From positions 167,039-231,038 of the forward strand of contig JAJPHN010000040.1 of NCBI GenBank assembly GCA_021325235.1: a stretch of 64,000 nucleotides of DNA, read 5' to 3'. The stretch's first letter is position 1. Every line of letters starts with the position of its first letter. The stretch comes from Terriglobia bacterium. GTDB lineage: Bacteria; Acidobacteriota; Terriglobia; Bryobacterales; Bryobacteraceae. A model generated the notes under the pieces. The model was not told the origin of the DNA. It did not search any database and worked only from the letters and a program-made list of their open reading frames with translations. Shown piece by piece: positions 26,814-35,633 of this stretch. The translations under genes and the position numbers were made by a program.

Positions 26814-26839
26814 GGAAATGCGAGAGGTTTGGAGAGCAA

Positions 26840-26864
26840 GCGGCCGGATGGCTAATCCGGCCGC
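26840..26864. terminator. Bidirectional terminator hairpin between the sulfatase and clpB genes
   Basis: A perfect 10-bp stem (GCGGCCGGAT/ATCCGGCCGC) with a 5-nt loop lies between the convergent stops. Neither flank has a strong T-run, so termination efficiency is uncertain, but the placement and stem strength fit a shared terminator. Confidence 0.65.
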
Positions 26865-26870
26865 ACCCTG

Positions 26871-27099
26871 CTCAAGCCACCACTGCCTCCGCCTTCTTGC
26901 CCGCGCCAATCTCAAACGTCAGATCATTCCCCGCCGGATCCGCATCGAGCCGGACCGTATATCCGTCCCGCACTTCCCCGCCGAGAATCTTCTTCGCCAG
27001 CGGCGTCTCCACTTCCCGCTGAATCGCACGCTTCAACGGCCGCGCGCCATACACCGGGTCGTAGCCTTCCCGCACCAGCCGCGTCCGCGCCGCATCCGT
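26871..27099 (-). repeat. Direct repeat: clpB 3' end, intact copy
   Basis: This is the partner of the truncated copy at 22638-22866, in the same orientation with an offset of 4233 bp. A block of about 95 bp within it is identical in the two copies. The repeats bracket the regulator and sulfatase genes. Confidence 0.92.
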
Positions 27100-29511
27100 C
27101 AGCTCGAGCGAAATGTTCCGCTCCGCCAGCCGCTTGCGCAATCCAGCCAGCTGAATCTCGACAATCTTCTTCAAATTGTCTTCGCTCAGTGCATGGAACA
27201 CGATAATCTCATCCAGCCGGTTCAGAAACTCCGGCCGGAAGAAATTGCGCAGCTCACTGATCACCGCATCCTTCATCCGCCGGTACTCTTCGCCTTCGAA
27301 CGCGCCGCGATATTCGAGAATCCGGTGGCTCCCGATGTTCGACGTCATGATCACGATCACGTTCTTGAAATCGACCGTGCGTCCCTGGCCATCGGTCAAG
27401 CGCCCGTCGTCCAGCACCTGCAGCAGCGCGTTGAAAACGTCATGATGCGCCTTCTCGACTTCGTCAAACAGCACGACCGAGTACGGCCGCCGCCGCACCG
27501 CTTCCGTCAACTGACCGCCTTCGTCGTATCCGACGTATCCCGGAGGCGCGCCAATCAGCCGCGAGACCGTGTGCTTCTCCTGGTACTCCGACATGTCAAT
27601 GCGAATCATCGCGCGCTCGTCGTCAAAGAGAAACTCGGCCAGCGCCCGCGCGAGCTCCGTCTTACCGACGCCCGTCGGACCCAGGAACAGAAAACTCCCG
27701 ATCGGCCGGTTCGGATCTTTCAATCCCGACCGCGCGCGCATCACCGCTTCCGCTACGGCCATCACGGCTTCGTCCTGCCCGATGACGCGTTTGTGCAGTT
27801 CGTCTTCCAGAGCGAGCAGCTTCTTCATCTCGCCTTCGAGGAGCTTGGAAACCGGCACGCCCGTCCAGCGGCTCACCACTTCCGCGATATCCTCTTCGTC
27901 AACTTCTTCTTTCAACAGCCGCACGCCGTTCTGGTTCGCCGCCGTTTTCGCTTCTTCGTTCTTCAGCTGATTTTCGAGCTGCGTCAGTTTTCCATACTTC
28001 AATTCGGCCGCTTTGTTCAGATCGTAAGCACGCTCTGCCTGCGCAATCTCGACCTTCACCTGCTCGATCTGCGTCCGCAATCCGCGCACGCGATCGACCG
28101 CTTGTTTCTCCGCCTCCCACTGCGCCTGCAACGCGCTCGATTGCGTCTTCAACTCCGCGAGTTCTTTCTCGATCTTGCCCAGCCGATCTTTCGACACCGC
28201 ATCCGACTCTTTCTTCAGCGCCTCGCGCTCGATCTCGAGCTGCATCGTACGCCGCAGAATTTCATCGAGCTCCGCCGGCATCGAATCGATCTCGGTGCGC
28301 AGCTTGGCCGCTGCTTCATCCACCAAATCAATCGCCTTGTCCGGCAAAAATCGATCCGTGATGTAGCGATTCGACAGCACCGCCGCCGCGACCAGCGCTG
28401 TATCTTTGATGCGCACGCCATGGTGCAGCTCATACCGCTCGCGCAAACCGCGCAGGATCGAGATCGTGTCTTCCACCGACGGCTGATCCACAAATACCGT
28501 CTGGAATCGCCGCTCGAGTGCCGCGTCTTTTTCGATGTACTTGCGATACTCATCGAGCGTCGTCGCACCAATGCAGTGCAGTTCGCCGCGCGCCAGCATC
28601 GGTTTGAGCAGATTACCCGCATCCATCGCGCCCTCGGCCTTACCCGCGCCAACCACGGTATGCAGCTCGTCGATGAACAGGATGATCCGGCCTTCGGACG
28701 ACTGCACTTCTTTCAGCACGGCCTTCAGCCGCTCTTCAAATTCGCCGCGGAATTTGGCACCCGCAATCAGCGCGCCCATGTCGAGCGCCACCACCTGCTT
28801 GTCTTTCAAGCCCTCGGGCACATCGCCCCGCACAATGCGCTGCGCCAAGCCCTCCACGATCGCCGTCTTACCAACGCCCGGCTCGCCAATCAGCACCGGG
28901 TTGTTCTTCGTGCGCCGCGACAGCACCTGGATCACACGCCGAATCTCTTCATCGCGCCCGATCACCGGATCGAGCTTGCCTTTCGACGCCGCCTCCGTGA
29001 TATTGCGCCCGTACTTCTCGAGCGCCTCGTAGGTCGCCTCCGGGTTCTGATTGGTCACGCGCTGATTCCCGCGCACTTCCACCAGCGCCTTCATAATCCG
29101 GTCCCGGTTCGCGCCCGCATCCCGCAACAGCTTCCCCGCCGCGCCCTGGTCTTCCGTCATCGCGAGCAGAAAGTGCTCGACGGAAACGTACTCATCCTTC
29201 AGCCGCTTGGCCTGCTCCTCGGCTCGAGTAAAAAGCTGCGAAAGCCGGCTCGTCACGTATACCTGATCGGGACGGTTCGCTATCCCGCTCACCTTCGGAA
29301 GCTTGTCGATCTCCTGCTGCACACGCTTCCGCAGCGGATCGACGGCCACGTCCGCTCGCTGCAGAATCGAGGGCGCTAACCCGCCCTCCTGGTCCAGCAA
29401 GGCGAGCAACAAATGCTCGACGTCCACCTGCTGATTGCCATGCTCGATCGCAATGGCCTGCGCCTGTCGGATCGCCTCCTGCGACTTCTCGGTCAGACGA
29501 TTAAAATCCAT
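26872..29511 (-). CDS. clpB: ATP-dependent disaggregase ClpB
   Basis: A Hsp104-class AAA+ chaperone that, with DnaK, extracts polypeptides from aggregates in the cytoplasm. Its 879 residues are normal. The domains are a double Clp_N region (about 1-145), AAA-1 with Walker [14 protein letters not shown] near 205, a long coiled-coil middle domain (about 400-530) that distinguishes ClpB from ClpA, and AAA-2 with [11 protein letters not shown] near 605, then the C-terminal D2-small domain. The gene is intact although its last 229 bp are duplicated downstream. A sigma70-like promoter is visible upstream. Confidence 0.96.
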   Translation of the reverse strand: MDFNRLTEKSQEAIRQAQAIAIEHGNQQVDVEHLLLALLDQEGGLAPSILQRADVAVDPLRKRVQQEIDKLPKVSGIANRPDQVYVTSRLSQLFTRAEEQAKRLKDEYVSVEHFLLAMTEDQGAAGKLLRDAGANRDRIMKALVEVRGNQRVTNQNPEATYEALEKYGRNITEAASKGKLDPVIGRDEEIRRVIQVLSRRTKNNPVLIGEPGVGKTAIVEGLAQRIVRGDVPEGLKDKQVVALDMGALIAGAKFRGEFEERLKAVLKEVQSSEGRIILFIDELHTVVGAGKAEGAMDAGNLLKPMLARGELHCIGATTLDEYRKYIEKDAALERRFQTVFVDQPSVEDTISILRGLRERYELHHGVRIKDTALVAAAVLSNRYITDRFLPDKAIDLVDEAAAKLRTEIDSMPAELDEILRRTMQLEIEREALKKESDAVSKDRLGKIEKELAELKTQSSALQAQWEAEKQAVDRVRGLRTQIEQVKVEIAQAERAYDLNKAAELKYGKLTQLENQLKNEEAKTAANQNGVRLLKEEVDEEDIAEVVSRWTGVPVSKLLEGEMKKLLALEDELHKRVIGQDEAVMAVAEAVMRARSGLKDPNRPIGSFLFLGPTGVGKTELARALAEFLFDDERAMIRIDMSEYQEKHTVSRLIGAPPGYVGYDEGGQLTEAVRRRPYSVVLFDEVEKAHHDVFNALLQVLDDGRLTDGQGRTVDFKNVIVIMTSNIGSHRILEYRGAFEGEEYRRMKDAVISELRNFFRPEFLNRLDEIIVFHALSEDNLKKIVEIQLAGLRKRLAERNISLELTDAARTRLVREGYDPVYGARPLKRAIQREVETPLAKKILGGEVRDGYTVRLDADPAGNDLTFEIGAGKKAEAVVA

Positions 29512-29534
29512 ATAGTTCTACTGCCTCAATCATT

Positions 29535-29563
29535 AGGATACCGCTTTATAGACAAAGATGCAA
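29535..29563 (-). promoter_or_regulatory. Candidate clpB promoter
   Basis: On the minus strand TTGCAT (29558-29563) and TATCCT (29535-29540) are 17 bp apart, about 23 bp before the clpB start. The -35 box overlaps the first codons of the divergent nuclease gene. No CIRCE-like repeat was seen. Confidence 0.4.
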
Positions 29564-30415
29564 GTAATCTTAGCGCGATTCACTCAACTTCTTTCCGTGA
29601 CTCTGGTCGGCCTCCTCACCGCACCCCCCGCCTCCGCCTGGTGGGAAACCGGCCACCGCACCGTCGCCCGCATCGCCGCCGCTCATTTGACGTCCGCCGC
29701 CCGCGCCCGTATCGCACAGATTCTAAACGTCCCCGACACCCCAAAAGCGGTCGCCGACGCCCTCGCCCTCGCCTCCACCTGGGCCGATGAGACGAAAAGT
29801 CAGACCCATACCGGGGCTTGGCACTACACCGACTTAGCCATTCAGGACACGCTCGCCGACCTCCCAGCCCGCTGCCACCACGACAACTGCGCCACCGAAC
29901 GGGTTCGTATTTTCAGCCACCCGAAAGACCTCGACCAGCTTCGCTATCTCGTTCATCTCGTGGGAGATCTGCATCAGCCACTGCACGCCATCTCGGATGC
30001 CGACCTGGGCGGCAACTGCGAACACGTCTCGCCCCCGGTCGACACCGCCCAGAACCTCCACGCCGTCTGGGACGGAGCCATCGTCAACTCGCTCGGTCTG
30101 TCCGACCGCGCCCTGGCCGCCTCTCTGAATCAGAAACTGAGTTCGTTTGGTAAAGACGCGGTCGCGGAACTAGCCGCCGGCGACGCTACCGACTGGACCT
30201 GGGAATCCCACGAGCTCGCCATCCGCCTCTACCGCGAACTCGGCGTCCCGGTCGAGCCAGTGATCTTCCCCAAAAACTGCCGCGAAGCCCCCGCCGCCGT
30301 CGCCAACCTCACCTTCCACCTCGACCCCGACTACCTCCAGCAAAACCAATGGACCGTCCGCGAACAACTCCTCAAAGCCGGTCTGCGTCTAGCCAAACTC
30401 CTGAACGAAAGCTGA
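29558..30415 (+). CDS. S1/P1-family zinc-dependent nuclease
   Basis: A secreted nuclease of 285 residues in the phospholipase C/P1 fold, which cleaves single-stranded nucleic acids and 3'-phosphomonoesters using three Zn ions. A signal peptide ends at about residue 27 (PPASAWWETGH), which leaves a Trp at or near the mature N-terminus; that Trp is a zinc ligand in the family. Further ligand motifs follow: GHRTVARIAA, HYTDLAI, HLVGDLHQPLHA and HAVWDGA. The C-terminal half is helical. Probable role: nucleic-acid scavenging in the periplasm or outside the cell. It is divergent from clpB. Confidence 0.9.
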   Translation: MQVILARFTQLLSVTLVGLLTAPPASAWWETGHRTVARIAAAHLTSAARARIAQILNVPDTPKAVADALALASTWADETKSQTHTGAWHYTDLAIQDTLADLPARCHHDNCATERVRIFSHPKDLDQLRYLVHLVGDLHQPLHAISDADLGGNCEHVSPPVDTAQNLHAVWDGAIVNSLGLSDRALAASLNQKLSSFGKDAVAELAAGDATDWTWESHELAIRLYRELGVPVEPVIFPKNCREAPAAVANLTFHLDPDYLQQNQWTVREQLLKAGLRLAKLLNES

Positions 30416-30517
30416 GAGGGGTGGGCCGAGCAGAACTTCTGTCGTAGAACCCGCTTCGTGGCCGTCGCCCTGCGGCCTTCGTCCGCCCTGCGTTGGCTCA
30501 CGAATCTGTGCGCTCGT

Positions 30518-30542
30518 CGCCGAGCTGATTCCTGAATCGGCG
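30518..30542. other. Inverted repeat in the gap between convergent genes
   Basis: The 186-bp gap 30416-30601 separates the nuclease and HEPN genes, which converge. It contains CGCCGA/TCGGCG arms enclosing GATTC/GAATC. No T-tract follows; it may act as a weak terminator. Nothing else was recognised in this gap. Confidence 0.3.
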
Positions 30543-30601
30543 CTAATGCCGTTTGCAGTACGCACCAGTCCTAATCGGGTTAGATCGTGATGGGGATGGT
30601 G

Positions 30602-32038
30602 CTAGTCGACAATCGGATTGTTCGTCAGGTGTTTACTCTCCGCCAAATGAATTTCGTTCAGGGGCTCTCGGAACACCTCTTCGACTACCTTCTGGAATGC
30701 AACCTGAGTCCTAAGTTCTCTGAAGAGCGGCCACTCCCGGTACTGCTCCAACGTCATGTCGCCCAAGGCGCCGATTTTTCTGACCATTCGAATCGCGTCT
30801 TCCGTGTTGCCTCTGAGCGCTGCCGCTGCCAGTTTGAATTGATCGTCAACAGCGGAAAAATCCTGGGCTTGGAGAAGCCTTGAAGCCCGCTCATCATCGC
30901 CCGACCATTTATATGCCAAGATGCGGTTGACGAGTAGTTTTAGCCTGATGGCCTCGCTGGAGTGCTGCTTGAGGACTTCCGTCGCAAAGTCCAGGACGGC
31001 TTTCGCGAGATCGTACTCTTCTGCGATAAGCAGATCGTAACTAATGCTCACAAGATTTTCGTCTGCCATTTTGCGCTGTTCTGGTAGCAGCTTGCGCCAT
31101 AACACATGGGCCAGCTTGACACCTATTTCGAACACCGCGGCGTGTGCTGATCGGAAGTATGCGGGAGTTACCCGAAGTCTCGATCCGCGTTTTACTCCGC
31201 TGCAGTCGGCTTTATGAGTTCGGCAAATTTCCAGATATTGTGCGGACACGCGACCTCCAGTGTGCACGAACAGATTGCGGCGCTCGGTCAACTCTATGAA
31301 CGTGGGCCAAACCGTAAGGTCCTGGCGCAGCTTCAATCTAAACTTGTTCTCTAGCCACTCAAACTGCTCGCTGTGGCTCTTACGTAAAACCGACTCAACC
31401 TCTTTCTCGATGATGTGGTCACGAGCGGCATCGAGAGATCCGAAACCTACCAAATCGGCAAACGACAAGGATCTATCGGAGCCGTTCAATACCTCAGGAA
31501 CTGCCAACAACAACGCTCTTATGAGTGATCCGAGAAAGCTGTCGAACTGGCTCACAAGCGCTACGACGAAACTGCGTGGAATAAGCACTGATGCTGCCTC
31601 CGTGCGTCTCAGGCGCTTGATCAGCCGGTCAAAACGATGAACATTTTCTGCCGAAATGTTGAGCCTGGCTTCCCCATTCCCCAGATCCTCTCCGTGATCC
31701 GCAATAAACTTACGCATTTCGGCTTGAGCGCTCTTTATGACCTCAGCAATGGATGCCATGGTAAACGGCAGGGTGTCCGCAAGGCTGTCAATCTCGGCTA
31801 TGAATCGGGACACGACTCCCTCAATGCGGTGGTGCTTTTTGCGTTCTTTGTTCGTGGAGTGCAATGGGCGAGATGAGGAGTCCAATTCGGCTGGGGGCTT
31901 CGGTTCCGCTTTCATTCTGATGTCGTAATGTAACACGAGATTTGCGAGTCTGGCCGAGCGCTGAATGCCCGAAGGTGTGGACACCGTCGCACTGATAACG
32001 CTCATGTCTCGGAAGACAACCTGACGCGATGAGGTCAA
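30602..32038 (-). CDS. HEPN-motif protein with helical C-terminal half, function unknown
   Basis: A largely helical 478-residue protein. TERRNLFVHTGG near residues 251-262 contains R254 and H259 in the Rx4H arrangement of HEPN ribonucleases and is preceded by a hydrophobic helix (LVSQFDSFLGSLIRALL) as in that superfamily. The C-terminal 180 residues look like TPR-type repeats. Base composition is visibly less GC-rich than its neighbours, hinting at acquisition. A TTG start overlaps the MocR stop by 4 bp; ATG codons at 32005 and 31915 are alternatives. No minimal nucleotidyltransferase or antitoxin partner is adjacent. RNase activity is a hypothesis. Confidence 0.68.
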   Translation of the reverse strand: MTSSRQVVFRDMSVISATVSTPSGIQRSARLANLVLHYDIRMKAEPKPPAELDSSSRPLHSTNKERKKHHRIEGVVSRFIAEIDSLADTLPFTMASIAEVIKSAQAEMRKFIADHGEDLGNGEARLNISAENVHRFDRLIKRLRRTEAASVLIPRSFVVALVSQFDSFLGSLIRALLLAVPEVLNGSDRSLSFADLVGFGSLDAARDHIIEKEVESVLRKSHSEQFEWLENKFRLKLRQDLTVWPTFIELTERRNLFVHTGGRVSAQYLEICRTHKADCSGVKRGSRLRVTPAYFRSAHAAVFEIGVKLAHVLWRKLLPEQRKMADENLVSISYDLLIAEEYDLAKAVLDFATEVLKQHSSEAIRLKLLVNRILAYKWSGDDERASRLLQAQDFSAVDDQFKLAAAALRGNTEDAIRMVRKIGALGDMTLEQYREWPLFRELRTQVAFQKVVEEVFREPLNEIHLAESKHLTNNPIVD

Positions 32039-33507
32039 CCCTCTAACGCCACCGCCAACTCCCTTACCCCCCGCCGGATCTCCCGCTCATCCACCGCCGC
32101 AAAGCCCAGATGCACGCCCGGCCTCTCCAGCCCCCGCACGCTATACCTCCCCAGCGGCTCCACTTCCACCCCCCGCTCCGCCGCCGCCGTCACCACCTTC
32201 CGTTCGTCCAACCCGTCCGCCAGCCAGCCGCACGTCTGCAGACCCGCCTCGATCGGCGAAATCTCGACCAACCCCGCCAACTCCCGCCGCCCCTCTTCCA
32301 GCAGCACCCCAAACCGCTCGCCATACACCTGCCGCATCCTCCGCAGATGCCGCCCGAAATGTCCCTCTTCGATGAAATCCGCCAGCACTGCTTGATCCGG
32401 CACCGGCGCATGACGCGACGTCGACGACTGCAACGCCGCAAATCGCTCCACCAGCGCCTCGGGCAGGACCATGTACCCCAGCCGCAGCGACGGAAACAGC
32501 ACCTTGCTGAAAGTCCCCGCAAAGATCACCCGGCCCGAGCGGTCCAGACCCTGCAGCGCCGGCACCGGCCGCCCCGAGTACCGATATTCGCTGTCATAAT
32601 CGTCTTCGAAAATCAACGCGTTAGCCCGCTCCGCCCACTTCAGCAATTCGAGCCGCCGTGCCAGACTCATCGTCATCCCAAGCGGAAACTGATGGCCCGG
32701 CGTGACGTACACCAGCCGCGCTCCCTTCATATTTATGTCGTCAACTCGAATACCCGCCGCGTCGACTGGCACCGGCACCACCTCGGCCCCGCAGGCCGCA
32801 AACACCCGTGCCGCGCCCACATACCCCGGATCCTCCATCGCCACCCGGTCGCCCCGATCGAGCAGCAGTCGCGCCGCGAGATCGAACGCCTGCTGCGCGC
32901 CCGAAACGATCATCACCTGTTCCGTCGTGCATTTCACCCCGCGCGAAGCCGCCAGATATCCGGCCACAGCCCGCCGCAGCGGCGGATATCCCAGCGATTC
33001 GCACCCAGCCAGCGCGCTAACAGAAAGTTTCCGCAGTCGCCGTCCCGCAAGCTGGGCCCAGAGCGCCATCGGAAAGAGGTCGAACGCCGGAACATGCGCC
33101 CGAAACGCCCGCGGTGCCCGTGGTTCGTACGAAGGAAACGGACGCACCCGCCCGGCAAACGCCGAGAGCCTGGGTTCGTTTCGTAATTTCGCCTCCACCG
33201 CCGACGGTTGGGTTCGTTTCGTAATTTCCAGCATCGACTCCGGCAGTACCTTGCTCACGTACGTACCCGAGCCGATGCTGCCTTCGAGATAGCCCTCCGC
33301 TTTCAACTCCTCGAAGGCGCGCACCACCGTCCCGCGCGAAAGCCGGTACTGCGCCGCCAGATCGCGCGTCCCGGGCAACCGCGTACCGGGCGCCAGCCGT
33401 GCGGCCAGCACTTCGTTTCGCAAAACGGTGTACAACCAGCGATACTCAGGCTCGCCATTCTTCGGCAATGGCAGGGTCAGCTCGAACGTAGTAGTCTTTC
33501 GGGGCAT
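32035..33507 (-). CDS. MocR-family regulator (GntR HTH fused to PLP aminotransferase fold)
   Basis: A 490-residue MocR/PdxR-type transcription factor. The N-terminal winged helix (about 15-80; PGTRLPGTRDLAAQYRLSRG) is joined to a fold-type I aminotransferase domain. That domain includes VIVSGAQQAFDLAARLLLD and FEDDYDSEYRYSGRPVPALQ; the probable PLP-lysine lies in FAGTFSKVLFPSLRLGY. Such regulators sense PLP or amino-acid derivatives. It is divergent from the six-gene cupin/DoxX operon, and repeated AAGTGG sites lie between them, so it most likely controls that operon. Confidence 0.9.
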   Translation of the reverse strand: MPRKTTTFELTLPLPKNGEPEYRWLYTVLRNEVLAARLAPGTRLPGTRDLAAQYRLSRGTVVRAFEELKAEGYLEGSIGSGTYVSKVLPESMLEITKRTQPSAVEAKLRNEPRLSAFAGRVRPFPSYEPRAPRAFRAHVPAFDLFPMALWAQLAGRRLRKLSVSALAGCESLGYPPLRRAVAGYLAASRGVKCTTEQVMIVSGAQQAFDLAARLLLDRGDRVAMEDPGYVGAARVFAACGAEVVPVPVDAAGIRVDDINMKGARLVYVTPGHQFPLGMTMSLARRLELLKWAERANALIFEDDYDSEYRYSGRPVPALQGLDRSGRVIFAGTFSKVLFPSLRLGYMVLPEALVERFAALQSSTSRHAPVPDQAVLADFIEEGHFGRHLRRMRQVYGERFGVLLEEGRRELAGLVEISPIEAGLQTCGWLADGLDERKVVTAAAERGVEVEPLGRYSVRGLERPGVHLGFAAVDEREIRRGVRELAVALEG

Positions 33508-33510
33508 GTG

Positions 33511-33559
33511 AAGTGGTCCAGAGAAAACGAGCTAAGTGGATCTTTCGTACAGTCCACTT
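33511..33559. promoter_or_regulatory. Likely MocR operator: two direct AAGTGG sites and one inverted site
   Basis: AAGTGGTCC (33511-33519) and AAGTGGATC (33534-33542) are direct repeats 23 bp apart, about two helical turns. The second forms a perfect 7-bp inverted repeat (AAGTGGA/TCCACTT, 33534-33559) with a third half-site. Mixed direct and inverted sites in a divergent intergenic region are typical of MocR/PdxR binding. Confidence 0.6.
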
Positions 33560-33594
33560 CGGCCTTACCTTTGAATTGTAGAAAGAGATCAAAC

Positions 33595-33972
33595 TTGCTC
33601 AAACAACTCGCAACATTCGCGCTCGCGGCCGTGCTGCTTCCGGCTCAGGAGATCTCCTCCCACAGCCTCCCGGAGATGGACGGCAAGAATCTGAAGGTCC
33701 ACGTCGTCGACGTCAAGTACGCGCCCGGCGAAACCTCGAAGCCGCATACGCACCCGTGTCCAGTAATCGGCTACATCGTCTCGGGCACCATCCGGCATCA
33801 GGTAAAAGGCGAGCCCGAGGCGGTCTACCACGTCGGCCAGACATTCTACGAAGCTCCCAACGGCATCCACCTCGAATCCACGAACGACAGCAAGATCCAG
33901 CCCGCCGAGCTCCTCGCCATCTTTGTCTGCGACCACGAAACGCCGTTGACCAAACGGGTCGAATCAAAATGA
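33595..33972 (+). CDS. Exported cupin-domain protein, first gene of the MocR-linked operon
   Basis: A 125-residue protein with a signal peptide (LATFALAAVLLPAQE) and a single cupin barrel. Motif 1 is PGETSKPHTHPCPVIGYIVSG, where the two His and a later Glu are metal ligands; motif 2 is VGQTFYEAPNGIHLE. A TTG start is chosen because AAAGAGA precedes it at good spacing and the signal peptide begins there; longer in-frame readings run through the operator. It overlaps the next gene by 4 bp. The substrate is unknown. Confidence 0.78.
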   Translation: MLKQLATFALAAVLLPAQEISSHSLPEMDGKNLKVHVVDVKYAPGETSKPHTHPCPVIGYIVSGTIRHQVKGEPEAVYHVGQTFYEAPNGIHLESTNDSKIQPAELLAIFVCDHETPLTKRVESK

Positions 33973-34358
33973 ACCGGCACCGATTCGCCATCCTCTATTT
34001 GCGTATTGCTCTCGGCGCAGCGTTTCTCTCGGCCGTGATCTCTCGCCTCCACGCGGGTTCCACCAGCTTCGCGCATTTCATCCAGTACACCGCGCAGGTC
34101 AATTCGTTCCTGCCCGCCACACTCGCTCCGGTTCTCGCCTGGGCCGCCACCATCGCCGAAACCACTTTCGGCATCCTGCTCATCGCGGGTTTATGGCCGA
34201 AATACGTCGCGCTCGGCAGCGCCATTCTGCTCGCGCTCTTCGGCACCGCGATGGCGATCTCCTTCGGCATTAAGGAACCGCTCGATTACTCGGTCTTCTC
34301 GGCATCGGCCGGAGCGCTCCTGCTCGGGTTCCAAATCCCTGAAAGCCAATCCGCATGA
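33969..34358 (+). CDS. DoxX-family membrane protein (first copy)
   Basis: A 129-residue inner-membrane protein with four hydrophobic helices. It opens with LYLRIALGAAFLSAVISRL and contains AATIAETTFGILLIAGLWPK, both characteristic of DoxX/DoxD proteins. The family is linked to thiol and redox stress in several bacteria. The start overlaps the cupin stop as ATGA and its own stop overlaps the next gene likewise. It is paralogous to the gene at 35190. Confidence 0.85.
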   Translation: MNRHRFAILYLRIALGAAFLSAVISRLHAGSTSFAHFIQYTAQVNSFLPATLAPVLAWAATIAETTFGILLIAGLWPKYVALGSAILLALFGTAMAISFGIKEPLDYSVFSASAGALLLGFQIPESQSA

Positions 34359-34786
34359 AAACTCTCGCGCTTACTCTCCTGCTCCTGACACCCTGTTTTG
34401 CCCAGGATGACTCTCAACTGCTCGCCACTCGTGTCAAAGTCTGGGAAGCCTGGTTCGCGGGCGATGTCGGTACACTCAAGCAACTGATTCCCGCGAATGC
34501 GATCGCGATCAGCGCCGGCGACCGCGACTGGAAATTTCAGCAACAGATCCTGGATGAATCAGCCGACTTCCATGCACACGGCGGCAAGCTCACTCATCTG
34601 GAATTCGCGCGCACGCAAGTTCAGCATTTCGGCAACGCCGCCTTCATTTACAGCGATTACCGGCTTGAAACGGAGCAGGCTGGCAAACGGTCGCAATCCG
34701 CTGGTCGCGTCACCGAAGTTTTTGTTTTTCAGAACGGTCGCTGGATCAATCCCGGCTGGCACACCGATCATCAGGAGACACCATGA
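34355..34786 (+). CDS. Exported SnoaL/DUF4440-like protein
   Basis: A 143-residue protein with a signal peptide (MKTLALTLLLLTPCFAQDD) and an NTF2-like alpha+beta cone. Recognisable are the N-terminal helix VWEAWFAGDVGTLKQLIP and the later strands GRVTEVFVFQNGRWINPGWH. The fold binds small molecules or catalyses isomerisation, but no specific activity can be named. It is coupled by 4-bp overlaps to both neighbours. Confidence 0.78.
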   Translation: MKTLALTLLLLTPCFAQDDSQLLATRVKVWEAWFAGDVGTLKQLIPANAIAISAGDRDWKFQQQILDESADFHAHGGKLTHLEFARTQVQHFGNAAFIYSDYRLETEQAGKRSQSAGRVTEVFVFQNGRWINPGWHTDHQETP

Positions 34787-35193
34787 ATTCGAATCGCCGC
34801 ACATTTTTCGGCTTTGCAGCCGCCCTTCTCGCTTTCTTCCGCGCCAAAGCGCAGCCGCACGCATCCGGATCCGGCGTGAAACTGCTCGCCCGCCACGCGC
34901 TCACCGGCCCGCAGCAGGGCATGGAAGCCGTACTCGTCGAGGTGACTTCCGCAGCAGGCGCGCCGTCGCACATCCATCGGCATCCCGGCTTCGTGCTCGG
35001 CTACGTTCTGGACGGCAAATTGAGTTTCGGCATCAACAACGAAACGCCCGAGACTATCTCTGCCGGCGCTTCCTTCTTCGAACCGATCGGCGCAGTGCAC
35101 ACCACCGGTGAGAGCGCCACGCCCGGCGAGCCCGTTCGCTTTCTCGCGTTCCTCGTCGTTCCTGCCGGCAGCTCGATCGTCCTACCGGCATGA
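34783..35193 (+). CDS. Exported cupin-domain protein (second copy)
   Basis: A 136-residue cupin with a twin-arginine-like leader (NRRTFFGFAAALLAFF). The barrel shows the His ligands in SHIHRHPGFVLGYVLDG and a second motif around FEPIGAVHTTGE. It parallels the first operon gene, giving a cupin-DoxX, SnoaL, cupin-DoxX pattern. Different export signals (Sec-like for copy 1, Tat-like here) suggest that this copy may be exported with its metal bound. Overlaps of 4 bp link it to both neighbours. Confidence 0.8.
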   Translation: MNSNRRTFFGFAAALLAFFRAKAQPHASGSGVKLLARHALTGPQQGMEAVLVEVTSAAGAPSHIHRHPGFVLGYVLDGKLSFGINNETPETISAGASFFEPIGAVHTTGESATPGEPVRFLAFLVVPAGSSIVLPA

Positions 35194-35633
35194 ATCTCGC
35201 AACGATCTTTCTACGCATCGCGCTCGGGGTCGATTTTCTATCCGCCGTCGCCGACCGCCTCGGCTTGTGGGGCGCGCCCGGACAGCCGAATGTGGCGTGG
35301 GGCGACATGCCGCACTTCCTCGAGTACACGGCGAAACTCAACCCGTGGTTCCCGGCCGCGCTGATTCCCTTCGTCGGCTGGGTGGCGACCATCGCCGAAA
35401 TCGTACTCGGCCTGTTACTACTCATCGGTTTTCAAACGCGCTGGGTAGCACGATTGAGCGGCTTCTTGCTACTCGCATTCGCGCTCGGCATGACGTTCGG
35501 CACCGGCATCAAAACTGCCTTCGACGCTTCCGTCTTCGCCGCTGCTGCGGGTGCTTTTCTGCTTGCTGCGGCTCCCCGCTACCCCTGGAGCATCGATCAA
35601 TTACGAACCAGATCTCAATCAGGAGTGAAATGA
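35190..35633 (+). CDS. DoxX-family membrane protein (second copy)
   Basis: A 147-residue inner-membrane protein with four helices. It starts MNLATIFLRIALGVDFLSAV and contains WVATIAEIVLGLLLLIGFQT, clearly paralogous to the gene at 33969. The extra loop LGLWGAPGQPNVAWGDM between helices 1 and 2 is absent from the first copy. The stop codon overlaps the start of the AhpD-like gene. Confidence 0.85.
   Translation: MNLATIFLRIALGVDFLSAVADRLGLWGAPGQPNVAWGDMPHFLEYTAKLNPWFPAALIPFVGWVATIAEIVLGLLLLIGFQTRWVARLSGFLLLAFALGMTFGTGIKTAFDASVFAAAAGAFLLAAAPRYPWSIDQLRTRSQSGVK

Noticed and set aside
22638..27099. Integrase-mediated island at clpB
   Set aside because: No integrase, transposase, tRNA gene or short attachment core was found; only the long clpB-end repeat supports integration, so the mechanism is left open.
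26797..29379. Long plus-strand reading frame (860 residues)
   Set aside because: It is antisense to clpB, Arg/His/Gln-rich, and has no domain; clpB on the other strand is unambiguous.
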